DNA of 64,000 bases from Nesterenkonia sp. Act20 (GCF_019173455.1 NZ_JADPQH010000001.1:1518391-1582390), one strand, 5' to 3'. Positions 44,415-52,960 are shown, counted from the first letter of the stretch. Notes: generated by a model from the sequence alone, not told the origin. Translations and numbers: made by a program.

Positions 44415-44930
44415 ATGGCTGACACTTCGCTCACTATTCGACCCGCCGAGCCCCGTGACCTCGCGCAGGTCGTGATGATCCAGACTCACTATGCCCACCA
44501 CACGGTGATCACCTTCAGTGAGGAGCCGATGGGAGTCTCCGAGTGGGCCGCCGAGCTGGAGGAGAAGCGGGCCGCTGGCCACCCCTTCCTGGTCGCTGTG
44601 GAGGCGGGCGTCGTGCTGGGGTTCGCCTACGCCGGTCACTGGCGGCGCAAATCTGCATACCGCCACACCGTGGAGGACACGGTGTATCTGCGTCCGGGAG
44701 CTCAGGGACGTGGGATCGGACGCGCCCTGCTCAGCGAGCTGCTGACCCGTTGCGAGGAGGCCGGGCACCGCCAGGTCATCGCGGTGCTTTCTGAGGATGA
44801 GTCCACCCGCGCCTCCTATGCGCTGCACGAGCGGCTGGGCTTCACCGAGGTGGGCCGGCTGGCCGACGTCGGGGTCAAGCGCGGACGGACGCTGAGCACG
44901 ATCCTGATGCAACGCTCCCTGGGTGGGTGA
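44415..44930 (+). CDS. GNAT-family N-acetyltransferase (phosphinothricin acetyltransferase-like)
   Basis: This acetyl-CoA-dependent transferase has 171 residues. It has IRPAEPRDLAQVVMIQTHYAHHTVITFSEEP near the N-terminus, HTVEDTVYLRPGAQGRGIGRALLSEL (motif A, pyrophosphate-binding loop), and VIAVLSEDESTRASYALHERLGFTEVGRL (motif B). It resembles Pat/MnaT, which acetylate phosphinothricin or methionine sulfoximine. The true start is the ATG at 44415; the frame is open upstream only as a shadow. Its stop abuts that of the convergent gene. Confidence 0.87.
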   Translation: MADTSLTIRPAEPRDLAQVVMIQTHYAHHTVITFSEEPMGVSEWAAELEEKRAAGHPFLVAVEAGVVLGFAYAGHWRRKSAYRHTVEDTVYLRPGAQGRGIGRALLSELLTRCEEAGHRQVIAVLSEDESTRASYALHERLGFTEVGRLADVGVKRGRTLSTILMQRSLGG

Positions 44931-45884
44931 TCACCTGTGGCCGAGCGCCGCACGGACCTGGCCCACCGCCCGCTGAAATCCTTCTCGGGAGTCATCCTGG
45001 TTGAAGCGCAGCACCCGCCAGCCCCCCGCCAGGAAGACGTTGTCGCGACGCTGATCAGCGCGCTGCTGGTTCGGCCTGAAGTGAGTCTCCCCGTCATATT
45101 GAATGGCGATCTTCAGCGCCGGGTAGCCCAGATCGGCGCGCGGCGACCAACGGAACCCCGGCTGGACAGGGACCTGCAGCTCCGGTTCCGGCAACCCCGC
45201 GCGGATCAGCGCGAGTCGAAGAAGCGTCTCCTGCACCGAATCTGCGCCGACCCGGATCCATGGCAATGCGGTGAGGCAGCGTCGTCGTCCTGGTTTTCCG
45301 GGGCTTGCCTCAAGAAGATTTCGGAGCTCGATGACGGTGGCGTGAGGCTCAACGCGCCCCTCGAAGCGCGGGTAGGGATGCCGCACCAGCTGGTCGCCGA
45401 TGATGATCAGGTCGCGGACGCTGCAGTCTCGCGCCAGGTCCAGCCAGGTGCGCGCGGGGGTGGTGATCTGCTGGCCATCGCGCTCCATCACATCCTGCGG
45501 CCGGATCGACACGCGGTGGCCGTGGACCCCGTTGCGACGAGCCCAGGAGGTTGTCGGAGCAGGATACGAAAGATGCACGGTCGGATCCTCGCCCAACCGA
45601 GGAGGCAGCCAGACCCCATGCAGCTGAGCCGCGGTGGCGTGCGAAGCCCAGGCATCGGGCCATTCCTGGAGGAGTGCCGCGACCTTGGGCTCGAGCTTCT
45701 GCTCCGGAGAGCGTTCCTGTGCAAGCGACATCAGCATGTAGACGCCAGACCCGAGCGCCACGACGTCGCGGCGCCGCAACCTGGACCGGGTCACGCCTGC
45801 GCGCGCTGCCATACCTGAGGTGAAGGCCCGACCCGTGAGCTCCCGCGGCAGCGTGTCCATGCACTCAGTCTGCCCAGCTCTCAT
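44931..45884 (-). CDS. AbiEi-like wHTH / DUF559 endonuclease-fold protein
   Basis: This protein of 317 residues (309 if the ATG at 45860 is used) has an N-terminal winged-helix segment like type IV antitoxins (FTSGMAARAGVTRSRLRRRDVVALGSGVYML), the middle SHATAAQLHGVWLPP with HLSYP and GVHGHRV, and a C-terminal DUF559/Vsr-like part (DLGYPALKIAIQYDGETHF followed by RRDNVFLAGGWRVLRFN), where D, Q-Y-D-G-E and R-D-N form the PD-(D/E)xK-like pattern. Such fusions are common in actinobacteria; their function is not known. No AbiEii-like toxin gene adjoins. An 11-bp inverted repeat lies directly upstream. Confidence 0.75.
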   Translation of the reverse strand: MRAGQTECMDTLPRELTGRAFTSGMAARAGVTRSRLRRRDVVALGSGVYMLMSLAQERSPEQKLEPKVAALLQEWPDAWASHATAAQLHGVWLPPRLGEDPTVHLSYPAPTTSWARRNGVHGHRVSIRPQDVMERDGQQITTPARTWLDLARDCSVRDLIIIGDQLVRHPYPRFEGRVEPHATVIELRNLLEASPGKPGRRRCLTALPWIRVGADSVQETLLRLALIRAGLPEPELQVPVQPGFRWSPRADLGYPALKIAIQYDGETHFRPNQQRADQRRDNVFLAGGWRVLRFNQDDSREGFQRAVGQVRAALGHR

Positions 45885-45919
45885 GCTCAGATCTCAGTTA
45901 TGCACAACCTCACATCTAA

Positions 45920-45977
45920 TGAGCAATTCGTGCAGCTTTTTCCCAGGATATGACGAGAAGTTCGCCCGAATTGCTCA
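45920..45977. promoter_or_regulatory. Perfect 11-bp inverted repeat upstream of AbiEi-like gene
   Basis: TGAGCAATTCG (45920-45930) and CGAATTGCTCA (45967-45977) are exact reverse complements, 36 bases apart. The repeat begins 36 bases upstream of the AbiEi-like coding region. AbiEi antitoxins repress their own promoters by binding inverted repeats, so autoregulation is a possible reading. Confidence 0.5.
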
Positions 45978-46040
45978 ACAGATGATGGCCCCCGCCGGGA
46001 GGGAGGACGCAGACGCAGGAGGCAGGATCAGGCGGGGCCG

Positions 46041-47366
46041 TCACCCCTGAGCGGCCTCCGCAGGGATGCTGGCCGCGATCGCACCGATCCCCAGCACGGC
46101 CAGTCCGGCCAACACTCCGAACATGGCCTCGTAGCTGCCCAACCAGTCGGCGAGGATCGCACCCAGGAAAGGAGCGATCGCCACTGAGAGCATCATGGGT
46201 CCGTTAAGCACCCCGGAGAGCCGCCCATATTCCCGCGTCCCCCACCGATCGGTGACGGCGGTGGCCTGCAGAAGCGTCACGATCCCGCGGGCGACACCGG
46301 CCGCCAGCGAGATCGCGATCAGCAGCGTCGCCGCCGTGATGTCCCAGGCCAGTGCACCCGTGGTGATCGCCAGCAGCGCGTAGACGAACACGCTGCGTTG
46401 CCGCACGGTGGTGCCCCGATCCAGCCGCGCGTAGAAGAAGCGACCGATGACCTGCCCCACTCCGCCGAGACCCAGCACCCAGGCGGCTAGCAGTGGAGAA
46501 ACCCCGCGCTCCACGAGCATCGGCACCAGATTGACCAGTCCTGCGTACATCGCTACGGCACCGAGCGCCACACCGATGACCAGCAGCACGTAGGGACGGC
46601 TGCGCATGATCGTGGGGGCATAGTCCGCACTCGAGGCGTAGTCCGTGAGGGGCGCGCCGGTTCCGGAAGCCTTCGGAGGCGCGGTCTTTGGCCCGACATC
46701 GGATGTCTCCACCTCGACGGGCTCCGACGGCCATGGCCTGCGCAGCACGACCGCATGCACCGGGACCACCAACGCACCGAGCACGGCCGCCAGCACCACA
46801 TAGGCCTCCCGCCAGCTGAGATGCCCGGCCAGCACCTCGGTGACGGGCGCGAACACGGTGCTCGCCAGCCCTCCGGCGAGCGTGACCATGGTCAGCGCGA
46901 AGATGCGTCGCGAGCCATACCACCTGGTCAACGCCGCGAAGGCAGGCGGGTAGAGCGTGCCGGACATCGCGACGCCGATCCCCAGCCAGCCCAGCAGAAA
47001 CACCCAGTACGACGACGCCGTGGCCACTGCCAGCAGCCCCAGGACCGCGAGCGCAGCACCTGCCGTCATGATCAGCCTCGGCCCACGCCGATCCAGTACC
47101 CGCCCCAGCGGGATCCCCAGCACGCCGGAGACCACCAGTGCGCCAGAGAAGGCGGCGGTCAGTGCCGTGGCCGACCACCCGGTGTCTTCGGCGATGCGAG
47201 GCTGAAGCACCGGGAACGCGTAGAAGAGCACACCCCAGGACGTGATCTGGGTCAGGCAGAGACCAGTGAGGACCGCCCGCTTGGTGGGATGCACTCGTAC
47301 AGTGTTGCTGAGCTCAGCCGTGGCGTCCGTGCAGCACGCCGGTGGAGACACCGGCCCTGGTCCCAT
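46041..47366 (-). CDS. MFS transporter following a flavoprotein gene
   Basis: This 12-helix transporter has about 441 residues. It has TKRAVLTGLCLTQITSWGVLFYAFPVL, motif A-like LGRVLDRRGPRLIMTAG, a cytoplasmic loop around VEVETSDVGPKT, and a symmetric second half with GLGGVGQVIGRFFYARLD. The start is unclear. ATG at 47366 gives the N-terminus MGPGPVSPPACCTD with a vicinal Cys pair and overlaps the upstream gene by 53 bases; a GTG near 47297 would remove the overlap. With the flavoprotein and ArsR-like dyads upstream, metalloid or thiol-reactive compound efflux is a reasonable guess. Confidence 0.85.
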   Translation of the reverse strand: MGPGPVSPPACCTDATAELSNTVRVHPTKRAVLTGLCLTQITSWGVLFYAFPVLQPRIAEDTGWSATALTAAFSGALVVSGVLGIPLGRVLDRRGPRLIMTAGAALAVLGLLAVATASSYWVFLLGWLGIGVAMSGTLYPPAFAALTRWYGSRRIFALTMVTLAGGLASTVFAPVTEVLAGHLSWREAYVVLAAVLGALVVPVHAVVLRRPWPSEPVEVETSDVGPKTAPPKASGTGAPLTDYASSADYAPTIMRSRPYVLLVIGVALGAVAMYAGLVNLVPMLVERGVSPLLAAWVLGLGGVGQVIGRFFYARLDRGTTVRQRSVFVYALLAITTGALAWDITAATLLIAISLAAGVARGIVTLLQATAVTDRWGTREYGRLSGVLNGPMMLSVAIAPFLGAILADWLGSYEAMFGVLAGLAVLGIGAIAASIPAEAAQG

Positions 47367-48771
47367 CGGAGGCTCTTCCGACTGCCGCCAGCTCTGGTGC
47401 GCCACAGGACTGCGCTTCTCCAGTCGCCGGCGCGGGCGCGCCGCAGGACTGCGGCTCCGCCGGGTCCGGCGCGCTCACTCCGGAGCAGACCCCGGTCTCG
47501 GGCAGGTTCAGGTTCTGCGCTGACGCGTCGGCGCCGGCGAGGTGGGCCGCGATGGAGCGGACCTGCTCATAGCCGGTGGCCAGCAGGAAGGTGGGCGCCC
47601 GGCCATAGGACTTCATGCCTGCCAGGAAGAATCCCTCCTCCGGGTGCGCCAGCACATCAGCGCCATGGGCCTCCACCGTGCCGCAGGAGTGAAACTCCGG
47701 ATCGATGAGGGAGGCGAGCCGTCGCGGAGATTCCACGGCGGGGTCCAGCTCCAGACGCAGCTCGCGCAGCAACTCCAGCTGCGGGCGGAAGCCTGTGGCG
47801 GCGGCGAGGTACTCCACCGTGATCCGGCGACCATCCGCAAAGTCGACCTCCAGCACCGAGGGGGCCGCGGCGTCGTCGTCCGGGGCCTGAGCCTGCGACT
47901 CGGTGACGGCGAGTGCGTGGATCTCGGCGCCGGTGAGCAGCGTGATCTCGCCTTCCTCGACGAGCCGGCGAAGCCGCTGTCCCAGTGCGCCGCGAGCAGG
48001 AAGCTGATCAGCGTCACCGCCGCCGTAGACGCGCTCGGCGGAGTCCCCACGGATGGCCCAGGTGATGGTGGTGGCGTGGTCCTGGCGCTTGAGCGCGGCG
48101 AGGTTGAGCAGCGTGTTGATCGCGCTGTGTCCAGAACCGACGACCAGTGTGTGGCGTCCGGCGAGTCGCTGCGCCTCCGCGCCGAGGACGTCCGGCAGCG
48201 AACCGAGCAGCCGCTCGCTCACCGCGGGGTCCTCCTCGCCCAGAGCGGGAAGTCCGGCGGCACCGAGCGGGTTCGGGCTGCCCCAGGTCCCGGAGGCGTC
48301 GATCACCGCACGGGCATGCAGCTCGGTCACCGCCGAGGCGTGGGCCACGCGCAGGACGAAAGGCTGGCCGGCGCGCGCCTGGACATGGGTCTTGTCCCGC
48401 CCGCCGCGACTGATGGCGAGAACTCGGTGATCCGTGCGGATACGTCCGGCAAGCTCCGGGAGCGCTGCGAGCGGTTCGAGGTAGTCCTGCACCAGCTCGG
48501 CACCCGTGGGCAGAGCCGTGGGACGCGGTGGCTCCCAGCCTGTGGACTCCAGCATCGCGGCGGATGCTGCATCGATGTTGTACCGCCACGGGGAGAAGAG
48601 CTTGATGTGCCCCCATTCCCGGACCGACGCGCCCACCTGGGACTCGGCCTCCAGAATCAGCGGCTCGAGGCCTTGATCCAGCAGATGTGCGGCTGCGGCG
48701 AGGCCGATCGGACCTGCCCCGATGACGACGACGGGCAGTTCTTCGGTGCTTGTGGACTTGGCTTCCATCAC
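47314..48771 (-). CDS. FAD-dependent NAD(P)-binding oxidoreductase (ArsO-like flavoprotein)
   Basis: This protein of 485 residues has two dinucleotide folds: LPVVVIGAGPIGLAAAAHLLDQG at the N-terminus (FAD) and HTLVVGSGHSAINTLLNLAAL in the middle (NADPH). ASVREWGHIKLFSPWRYNID is a stretch seen in flavoproteins annotated with arsenic gene clusters. The C-terminal tail of about 60 residues is low complexity and holds three cysteines, including the repeated unit QSCGAP twice. I infer a role with the MFS gene that follows; arsenic-specific function is only suggested by family memory and by the operator-like dyads. The start is the ATG at 48771 or 48768. Confidence 0.8.
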   Translation of the reverse strand: MMEAKSTSTEELPVVVIGAGPIGLAAAAHLLDQGLEPLILEAESQVGASVREWGHIKLFSPWRYNIDAASAAMLESTGWEPPRPTALPTGAELVQDYLEPLAALPELAGRIRTDHRVLAISRGGRDKTHVQARAGQPFVLRVAHASAVTELHARAVIDASGTWGSPNPLGAAGLPALGEEDPAVSERLLGSLPDVLGAEAQRLAGRHTLVVGSGHSAINTLLNLAALKRQDHATTITWAIRGDSAERVYGGGDADQLPARGALGQRLRRLVEEGEITLLTGAEIHALAVTESQAQAPDDDAAAPSVLEVDFADGRRITVEYLAAATGFRPQLELLRELRLELDPAVESPRRLASLIDPEFHSCGTVEAHGADVLAHPEEGFFLAGMKSYGRAPTFLLATGYEQVRSIAAHLAGADASAQNLNLPETGVCSGVSAPDPAEPQSCGAPAPATGEAQSCGAPELAAVGRASDGTRAGVSTGVLHGRHG

Positions 48772-48810
48772 GGCTCCATCTGGGCGATCAGTTCACTCGA
48801 TACGCATCGC

Positions 48811-48873
48811 ATCGATGAATATCGATCTTCTTCGATGCACTGAGACTAGCCCGGTGTATCGATGAACGTCAAT
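48811..48873. promoter_or_regulatory. ArsR-like operator dyads upstream of flavoprotein gene
   Basis: ATCGATGAATATCGAT (48811-48826) is a perfect ATCGAT-N4-ATCGAT dyad; a partial second copy, ATCGATGAACGTCAAT, lies at 48858-48873, 47 bases further. TCGATGC near 48832 may be a half site. The pattern is like sites of ArsR/SmtB-family sensors, but no such gene is in the window next to it. Confidence 0.5.
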
Positions 48874-48890
48874 GCATGCCGAGAGGCAGC

Positions 48891-49487
48891 TCAGTCCAGG
48901 CCGAGGTCGTTCTTCGAGTACGCAAAGAGGTACGGCACCCCGGCGGTGGCCTCGATATGCTCCTTCGCGCCGGTGTCGCGGTCCACGATCACGGCCACGG
49001 CCTGGACCAGCCCTCCGGCGGCGCGCACGGCGTCCACCGCCGTCAGCGCTGACCCACCGGTGGTGGAGGTGTCTTCGAGCACCACGACCTTCTGACCCTC
49101 GACGCTCGGACCTTCGACCTGGCGGCCCATGCCATGGGACTTCTGCGCCTTGCGCACCACGAAGGTGTCTGCGGCCTCCCCCTGCTGCGCGGCGGCGTGC
49201 ATCACGGCGGTTCCTACGGGGTCCGCCCCCATGGTCAGACCGCCGGCGGCGACGTAATCGATACCTGCCTCCGCGAGCAGATGCCGCATGACCCGCCCCA
49301 CCAGCGGAGCAGCCTCGTGCTGGAGCGTGATGCGGCGAAGATCGATGTAGTAGTCGGCTTCCTTGCCCGAGGAGAGCGTGACCTTGCCGCGGACGACGGC
49401 GAGCTCACTGATGAGCTCCTGCAGTCGACGGCGGTCAGCGGCCGGATCGGAGGCGGGCTGCGGGGTGCTGGCGGCAGTCTCAGTCAT
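48891..49487 (-). CDS. pyrE: Orotate phosphoribosyltransferase
   Basis: This pyrimidine biosynthesis enzyme has 198 residues. It joins orotate to PRPP. It has LISELAVVRGKVTLSSGKEADYYIDLRRITLQHEAAPLVGRVM, YVAAGGLTMGADPVGTAV, FVVRKAQKSHGMGRQVEGP (flexible loop lysines) and the PRPP motif VVVLEDTSTTGGSALTAVDAVRAAG. Length and motif order are normal. It is a single gene here, away from other pyr genes, ending close to the ArsR-like operator region. Confidence 0.96.
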   Translation of the reverse strand: MTETAASTPQPASDPAADRRRLQELISELAVVRGKVTLSSGKEADYYIDLRRITLQHEAAPLVGRVMRHLLAEAGIDYVAAGGLTMGADPVGTAVMHAAAQQGEAADTFVVRKAQKSHGMGRQVEGPSVEGQKVVVLEDTSTTGGSALTAVDAVRAAGGLVQAVAVIVDRDTGAKEHIEATAGVPYLFAYSKNDLGLD

Positions 49488-49604
49488 GGTCTCTATCCTA
49501 TGGCTCTGCAGGGCTCGTCGACCGGCCCCGTGCGGCGAACGCGTCGAGCCAACACACAGACATCAGTGACGTGGTCGAAACCTCGCCCTGAGTAGACTCG
49601 CCTC

Positions 49605-50432
49605 ATGCGTGAGCTACAGAGTGTCATCGTCGAAGAAATGGGCGTGAAGCCTGAGATCGATCCCGCCGAGGAGGTCGCCCGCCGGGTGGACTTCCTGGTG
49701 GACTACGCGAAGTCCGTGGGGGTGAACGGTTTCGTGCTGGGCATCTCCGGCGGAGTGGACTCCTCCCTGGCCGGTCGGCTCTGCCAGCTCGCCGCGGAGA
49801 AGCTCCGCTCGCAGGGCCATGACGCCCATTTCCACGCGCTGCGCCTGCCCCACGGCGTCCAGCACGACGCCGACGACGCTGCGGCCGCGCTGGAGTTCAT
49901 CTCTCCGGACCGGACCGATTCGTTCAACATCGAGAAGGCCGTCAACGGCGTGGATAGCGCGTTCGATGACACCTTCGGCCGGGCCCTGCAGGACTACCAC
50001 CGCGGCAATGTGAAGGCGCGTCTGCGCATGACAGTGCAGTACGCCGTGGGCGGCGAGCATGGACTGCTCGTGGTCGGCACCGATCACGGGGCGGAATCCA
50101 CCACGGGCTTCTTCACCAAATACGGGGACGGCGGCGCCGATATCCTGCCATTGTTCACCCTGAACAAGCGTCAGGTCCGTCAGCTGCTGAAGCACCTCGG
50201 CGCCTCGGAGACCCTCTGGTCCAAGGCCCCCACCGCAGATCTGCTCGATGACACCCCCGGTCAGCTCGACGAGACCGAACTGGGGATCAGCTATGACCAC
50301 ATCGATGACTACCTCGAAGGTCGCGAGATCCCGGTCAGCGAAGCCGCTGTCCTCGAGAAGCATTTCCTGCGCACCCGACACAAGCGCACGGTGCCGGTGA
50401 CGATCCAGGACGACTGGTGGCGCGAAGGCTGA
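49605..50432 (+). CDS. nadE: NH3-dependent NAD+ synthetase
   Basis: This enzyme of 275 residues amidates nicotinic acid adenine dinucleotide with ammonia and ATP. Signatures are FVLGISGGVDSSLAGRLCQLA (PP-loop), DYHRGNVKARLRMTVQYAVGGEHGLLVVGTDHGAESTTGFFTKYGDGGADILPLFTLNKRQVRQLLKHLG and SKAPTADLLDDTPGQLDETELGISYDHIDDYL. It lacks a glutaminase domain, so it is the short, ammonia-using form. It starts with ATG at 49605, divergent from pyrE. Confidence 0.97.
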   Translation: MRELQSVIVEEMGVKPEIDPAEEVARRVDFLVDYAKSVGVNGFVLGISGGVDSSLAGRLCQLAAEKLRSQGHDAHFHALRLPHGVQHDADDAAAALEFISPDRTDSFNIEKAVNGVDSAFDDTFGRALQDYHRGNVKARLRMTVQYAVGGEHGLLVVGTDHGAESTTGFFTKYGDGGADILPLFTLNKRQVRQLLKHLGASETLWSKAPTADLLDDTPGQLDETELGISYDHIDDYLEGREIPVSEAAVLEKHFLRTRHKRTVPVTIQDDWWREG

Positions 50433-50518
50433 GCCCACCACCCCGCTCCCCGGGGCTCCGCTCCCGAGGTCTCGCTCCCGACGCTCGGCGCCGAGGAGCG
50501 CGCTGGTAGTTTGAAGCC

Positions 50519-51322
50519 ATGCGGATTGCGACATGGAATGTGAACTCAATGCGGGCCCGGGCCGATCGGGTCGAGGCCTGGCTGGACCGCTCCGACGTGG
50601 ACGTCCTGGCGATCCAGGAGACCAAGTGCAAGGACGAGAACTTCCCCTGGGAGCTCTTCGAGGCCAACGGCTATGACGTCGCGCATTTCGGACTGAGCCA
50701 GTGGAACGGCGTGGCCATCGCCTCCCGCGTCGGCATGAAGGACGTGGAGCGCACCTTCGCAGACCAGCCAGTCTTCGGCAAGGGCGGCAAGGATCCCATC
50801 CAGGAGGCCCGCGCCATCGCCGCAACCTGCGGGGGCGTGCGCATCTGGAGCCTGTACGTCCCCAATGGCCGCTCGCTCGAAGACGAGCACATGCAGTACA
50901 AGCTCAACTGGTTGGACCAGCTCAAGGACAATGCCCAGGGCTGGCTCGCCGAGGACCCACAGGCCCAGATCGCACTCATGGGCGACTTCAACATCGCCCC
51001 GCACGATGAGGATGTCTGGGACATCGACTTCTTCCGCGACCAGGGCCTCACCCACGTCTCCGCCCCCGAGCGTCAGGCCTTCCAGGGCTTCCTGGACAGC
51101 GGGTACACCGAGGTCGTGCGGCCCCACACACCCGGCCCCGGGGTCTACACCTACTGGGACTACACCAAGCTGCGCTTCCCGAAGAAGGAAGGGATGCGGA
51201 TCGACTTCGTGTTGGGTTCCCCCGCGCTGACCGAACGCGTGAGCTCCGCCTCCATCGACCGCGAAGAGCGCAAGGGCAAGGGCGCCTCGGACCACGCTCC
51301 GGTGATCGTGGAGCTGAGCTGA
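50519..51322 (+). CDS. xthA: Exodeoxyribonuclease III
   Basis: This AP endonuclease and 3'-exonuclease of the EEP fold has 267 residues. All catalytic motifs are present: RIATWNVNSMRAR (Asn), AIQETKCKDENFPW (metal Glu), WSLYVPNGRSLEDEHMQYK (Tyr, Asn), ALMGDFNIAPHDEDVWD (Asp, Asn), MRIDFVLGSPAL (Asp) and ASDHAPVIVEL (Asp-His). It acts in base-excision repair. It follows nadE by 86 bases on the same strand. Confidence 0.96.
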   Translation: MRIATWNVNSMRARADRVEAWLDRSDVDVLAIQETKCKDENFPWELFEANGYDVAHFGLSQWNGVAIASRVGMKDVERTFADQPVFGKGGKDPIQEARAIAATCGGVRIWSLYVPNGRSLEDEHMQYKLNWLDQLKDNAQGWLAEDPQAQIALMGDFNIAPHDEDVWDIDFFRDQGLTHVSAPERQAFQGFLDSGYTEVVRPHTPGPGVYTYWDYTKLRFPKKEGMRIDFVLGSPALTERVSSASIDREERKGKGASDHAPVIVELS

Positions 51323-51350
51323 CCCCTTCTCCAACGGTGGTGAGCCGGAT

Positions 51351-51893
51351 CTAGCCGCGGTTCTTCAAGTCCGAACGCAGCGCTTCGATCTCCGCCCGAG
51401 TCCCGGCGGTGTTCTGCGAGGTGCGCACCAGCGCGATCATGAACTCCAGCGTGATGCGGAACAGGATGAGGTAGATCATCGCCGGGATCCAGCCCAGCAG
51501 CAGCACGAGCAGCCCCGCAACAGCATTCTCACTGAAGGCTGAGATGACCACGAGCAAGTAGCCGAGAATGATGAAGGCGATCAGGATCGCGTAGATGAAC
51601 TTTGCGAACTTCACCGTCACGAAGCTCTGGAATGAGAAGTCGAACAGAGCGGCGAAGAAGTTCTTGCCCTCCACCGAGGTCCGACTGGGCGATTTCGGCG
51701 GTGGGGAGTTCGGCGGAGACTGCTGGGGATAGGGCTGTCCTCCCCCGTACCCGTAGGGTGAACCGCCCTGGGCGGGCGGATTCGGCTGACCATAGGGGCC
51801 GGGATTCTGGGGAGGCGGACCCCCCGGGGGCCTGTTGCCACCGGTGGGCCCCTCGCCGTCCTCGGGTCCGTAAGGTCCTGGGTTCTGAGTCAT
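51351..51893 (-). CDS. DUF4282 domain-containing membrane protein
   Basis: This protein of 180 residues has a Pro/Gly/Gln-rich N-terminal half (NPGPYGPEDG, repeats of NPGPYG and YPQQSPPNSPPP) followed by the DUF4282 region FFAALFDFSFQSFVTVKFAKFIYAILIAFIILGYLLVVI and VLLLGWIPAMIYLILFRITLEFMIALVRTSQNT, with two membrane helices. The start is ATG at 51893 because AGGAGG lies 4 bases upstream; the frame is open further but without SD. The function is unknown. It is convergent with xthA, 28 bases apart. Confidence 0.85.
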   Translation of the reverse strand: MTQNPGPYGPEDGEGPTGGNRPPGGPPPQNPGPYGQPNPPAQGGSPYGYGGGQPYPQQSPPNSPPPKSPSRTSVEGKNFFAALFDFSFQSFVTVKFAKFIYAILIAFIILGYLLVVISAFSENAVAGLLVLLLGWIPAMIYLILFRITLEFMIALVRTSQNTAGTRAEIEALRSDLKNRG

Positions 51894-52082
51894 GACGCCT
51901 CCTGTGAAGTGCGGTCCCTCCGCGCTGAACACAACTTATACGAGCCCTCATGAACAGTCGAGGATTCTCTCAACGCTCCCCCGCCCCCACCACCCCTGCG
52001 TTTTACCAATCCTTTCGTGAAGTACCTGCTACGGTCCGGCGGGTAGAACACGCAGAGAGGGGTAGAACGCGGGCGCGAGGCA

Positions 52083-52113
52083 CAAGAAAAGACCCCCGGG
52101 AATCCCGAGGGTC
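52083..52113 (-). terminator. Rho-independent terminator of tRNA cluster
   Basis: On the minus strand GACCCTCGGG-ATT-CCCGGGGGTC is followed by TTTTCTTG, a 10-bp stem with a tri-loop just downstream of tRNA-Phe. Confidence 0.85.
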
Positions 52114-52123
52114 TCATCTCTTC

Positions 52124-52199
52124 TGGTGGCTCCGACCGGCGTCGATCCGGTGACCTTTCGATTTTCAGTCGAACGCTCTACCAACTGAGCTACAGAGCC
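52124..52199 (-). tRNA. tRNA-Phe (anticodon GAA)
   Basis: The minus strand gives a 76-nt cloverleaf including encoded CCA. Acceptor GGCTCTG/CGGAGCC, D arm GCTCAGTTGGTAGAGC, anticodon stem TTCGA/TCGAA with loop CTGAAAA (anticodon GAA), and T arm CCGGATCGACGCCGG (T-loop with ATCGACG) are visible. Confidence 0.95.
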
Positions 52200-52260
52200 A
52201 TCGACGCCATCTCAAGCGGCGACTCGCTCTCCGGCCAGATCCTCTGTACAGAGAGTGAAG

Positions 52261-52334
52261 CGACCCTGACGGGACTTGAACCCGCGACCTCCGCCGTGAC
52301 AGGGCGGCGCGCTAACCAACTGCGCTACAGGGCC
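52261..52334 (-). tRNA. tRNA-Asp (anticodon GTC)
   Basis: A 74-nt cloverleaf on the minus strand has acceptor GGCCCTG/CAGGGTC, D arm GCGCAGTTGGTTAGCGC, anticodon stem CCGCC/GGCGG with loop CTGTCAC (anticodon GTC), T arm CGGGTTCAAGTCCCG and discriminator G as usual for Asp. CCA is not encoded. Confidence 0.96.
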
Positions 52335-52415
52335 TTACTTTGTGCCTTGGCACGGAGAGAAACTTTACCAGTCTCACCCTTGCTGTCCAAATCACTGCTC
52401 TTCATTGCTGAAGCG

Positions 52416-52488
52416 TACCCCCAACGGGATTCGAACCCGTGCCGCCGCCGTGAAAGGGCGGTGTCCTAGGCCGCTAGACGATGGGGGC
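52416..52488 (-). tRNA. tRNA-Glu (anticodon TTC)
   Basis: A 73-nt cloverleaf on the minus strand has acceptor GCCCCCA/TGGGGGT, anticodon stem CCGCC/GGCGG with loop CTTTCAC (anticodon TTC) and T arm ACGGGTTCGAATCCCGT. It is the first tRNA of the Glu-Asp-Phe cluster. Confidence 0.96.
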
Positions 52489-52594
52489 CCGATCCCTGCA
52501 AGGGAACTGTAAAAGTTTAGGTCGAACAGCTCCCGCAGAGCAAATCCGGCGCTGGGCAGCACCGCCCGACGAGCGGGATCCTTACACTGGCCCC

Positions 52595-52960
52595 ATGGTT
52601 TTTCAGATGAGCGACGAGGAGTTCGACTCCGCCACCACTGAGGCCCTGGATCTGATCCCTCCAGATCTGGCCGATCAGCTGGACAACGTCGCCATCTTCG
52701 TGGAGGACACGTACGCGCCTGAGCCCTGGGAGGACCCTTCCACCGTGCTGCTGGGACTCTACGAAGGAATCCCGCTGACCGAACGCGGCGGCGAAGGTTG
52801 GTCCATGCCGGATCGCATCACGTTATATAAGGAACCCATTCTGCAGATGTGTCACAGCAGAGATGAGGTCATCACCCAGGTCACGATCACCGTGATCCAC
52901 GAAGTCGCACACTTCTTCGGCATCGATGACCAGACGCTGCATCGCCTCGGTTGGGGCTGA
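52595..52960 (+). CDS. Metallopeptidase family protein (zincin-like)
   Basis: This protein of 121 residues has the zincin-like motif HEVAHFFGID near the C-terminus, preceded by GWSMPDRITLYKEPILQMCHSRDEVITQVTITVI and an N-terminal MSDEEFDSATTEALDLIPPDLADQLDNVAIFVED. This is the layout of the small metallopeptidase family (DUF1025-type) common in actinobacteria; proteolysis has not been shown for most members. ATG at 52595 or 52607 could be used; the frame upstream crosses the tRNA-Glu gene and is not real. Confidence 0.86.
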   Translation: MVFQMSDEEFDSATTEALDLIPPDLADQLDNVAIFVEDTYAPEPWEDPSTVLLGLYEGIPLTERGGEGWSMPDRITLYKEPILQMCHSRDEVITQVTITVIHEVAHFFGIDDQTLHRLGWG

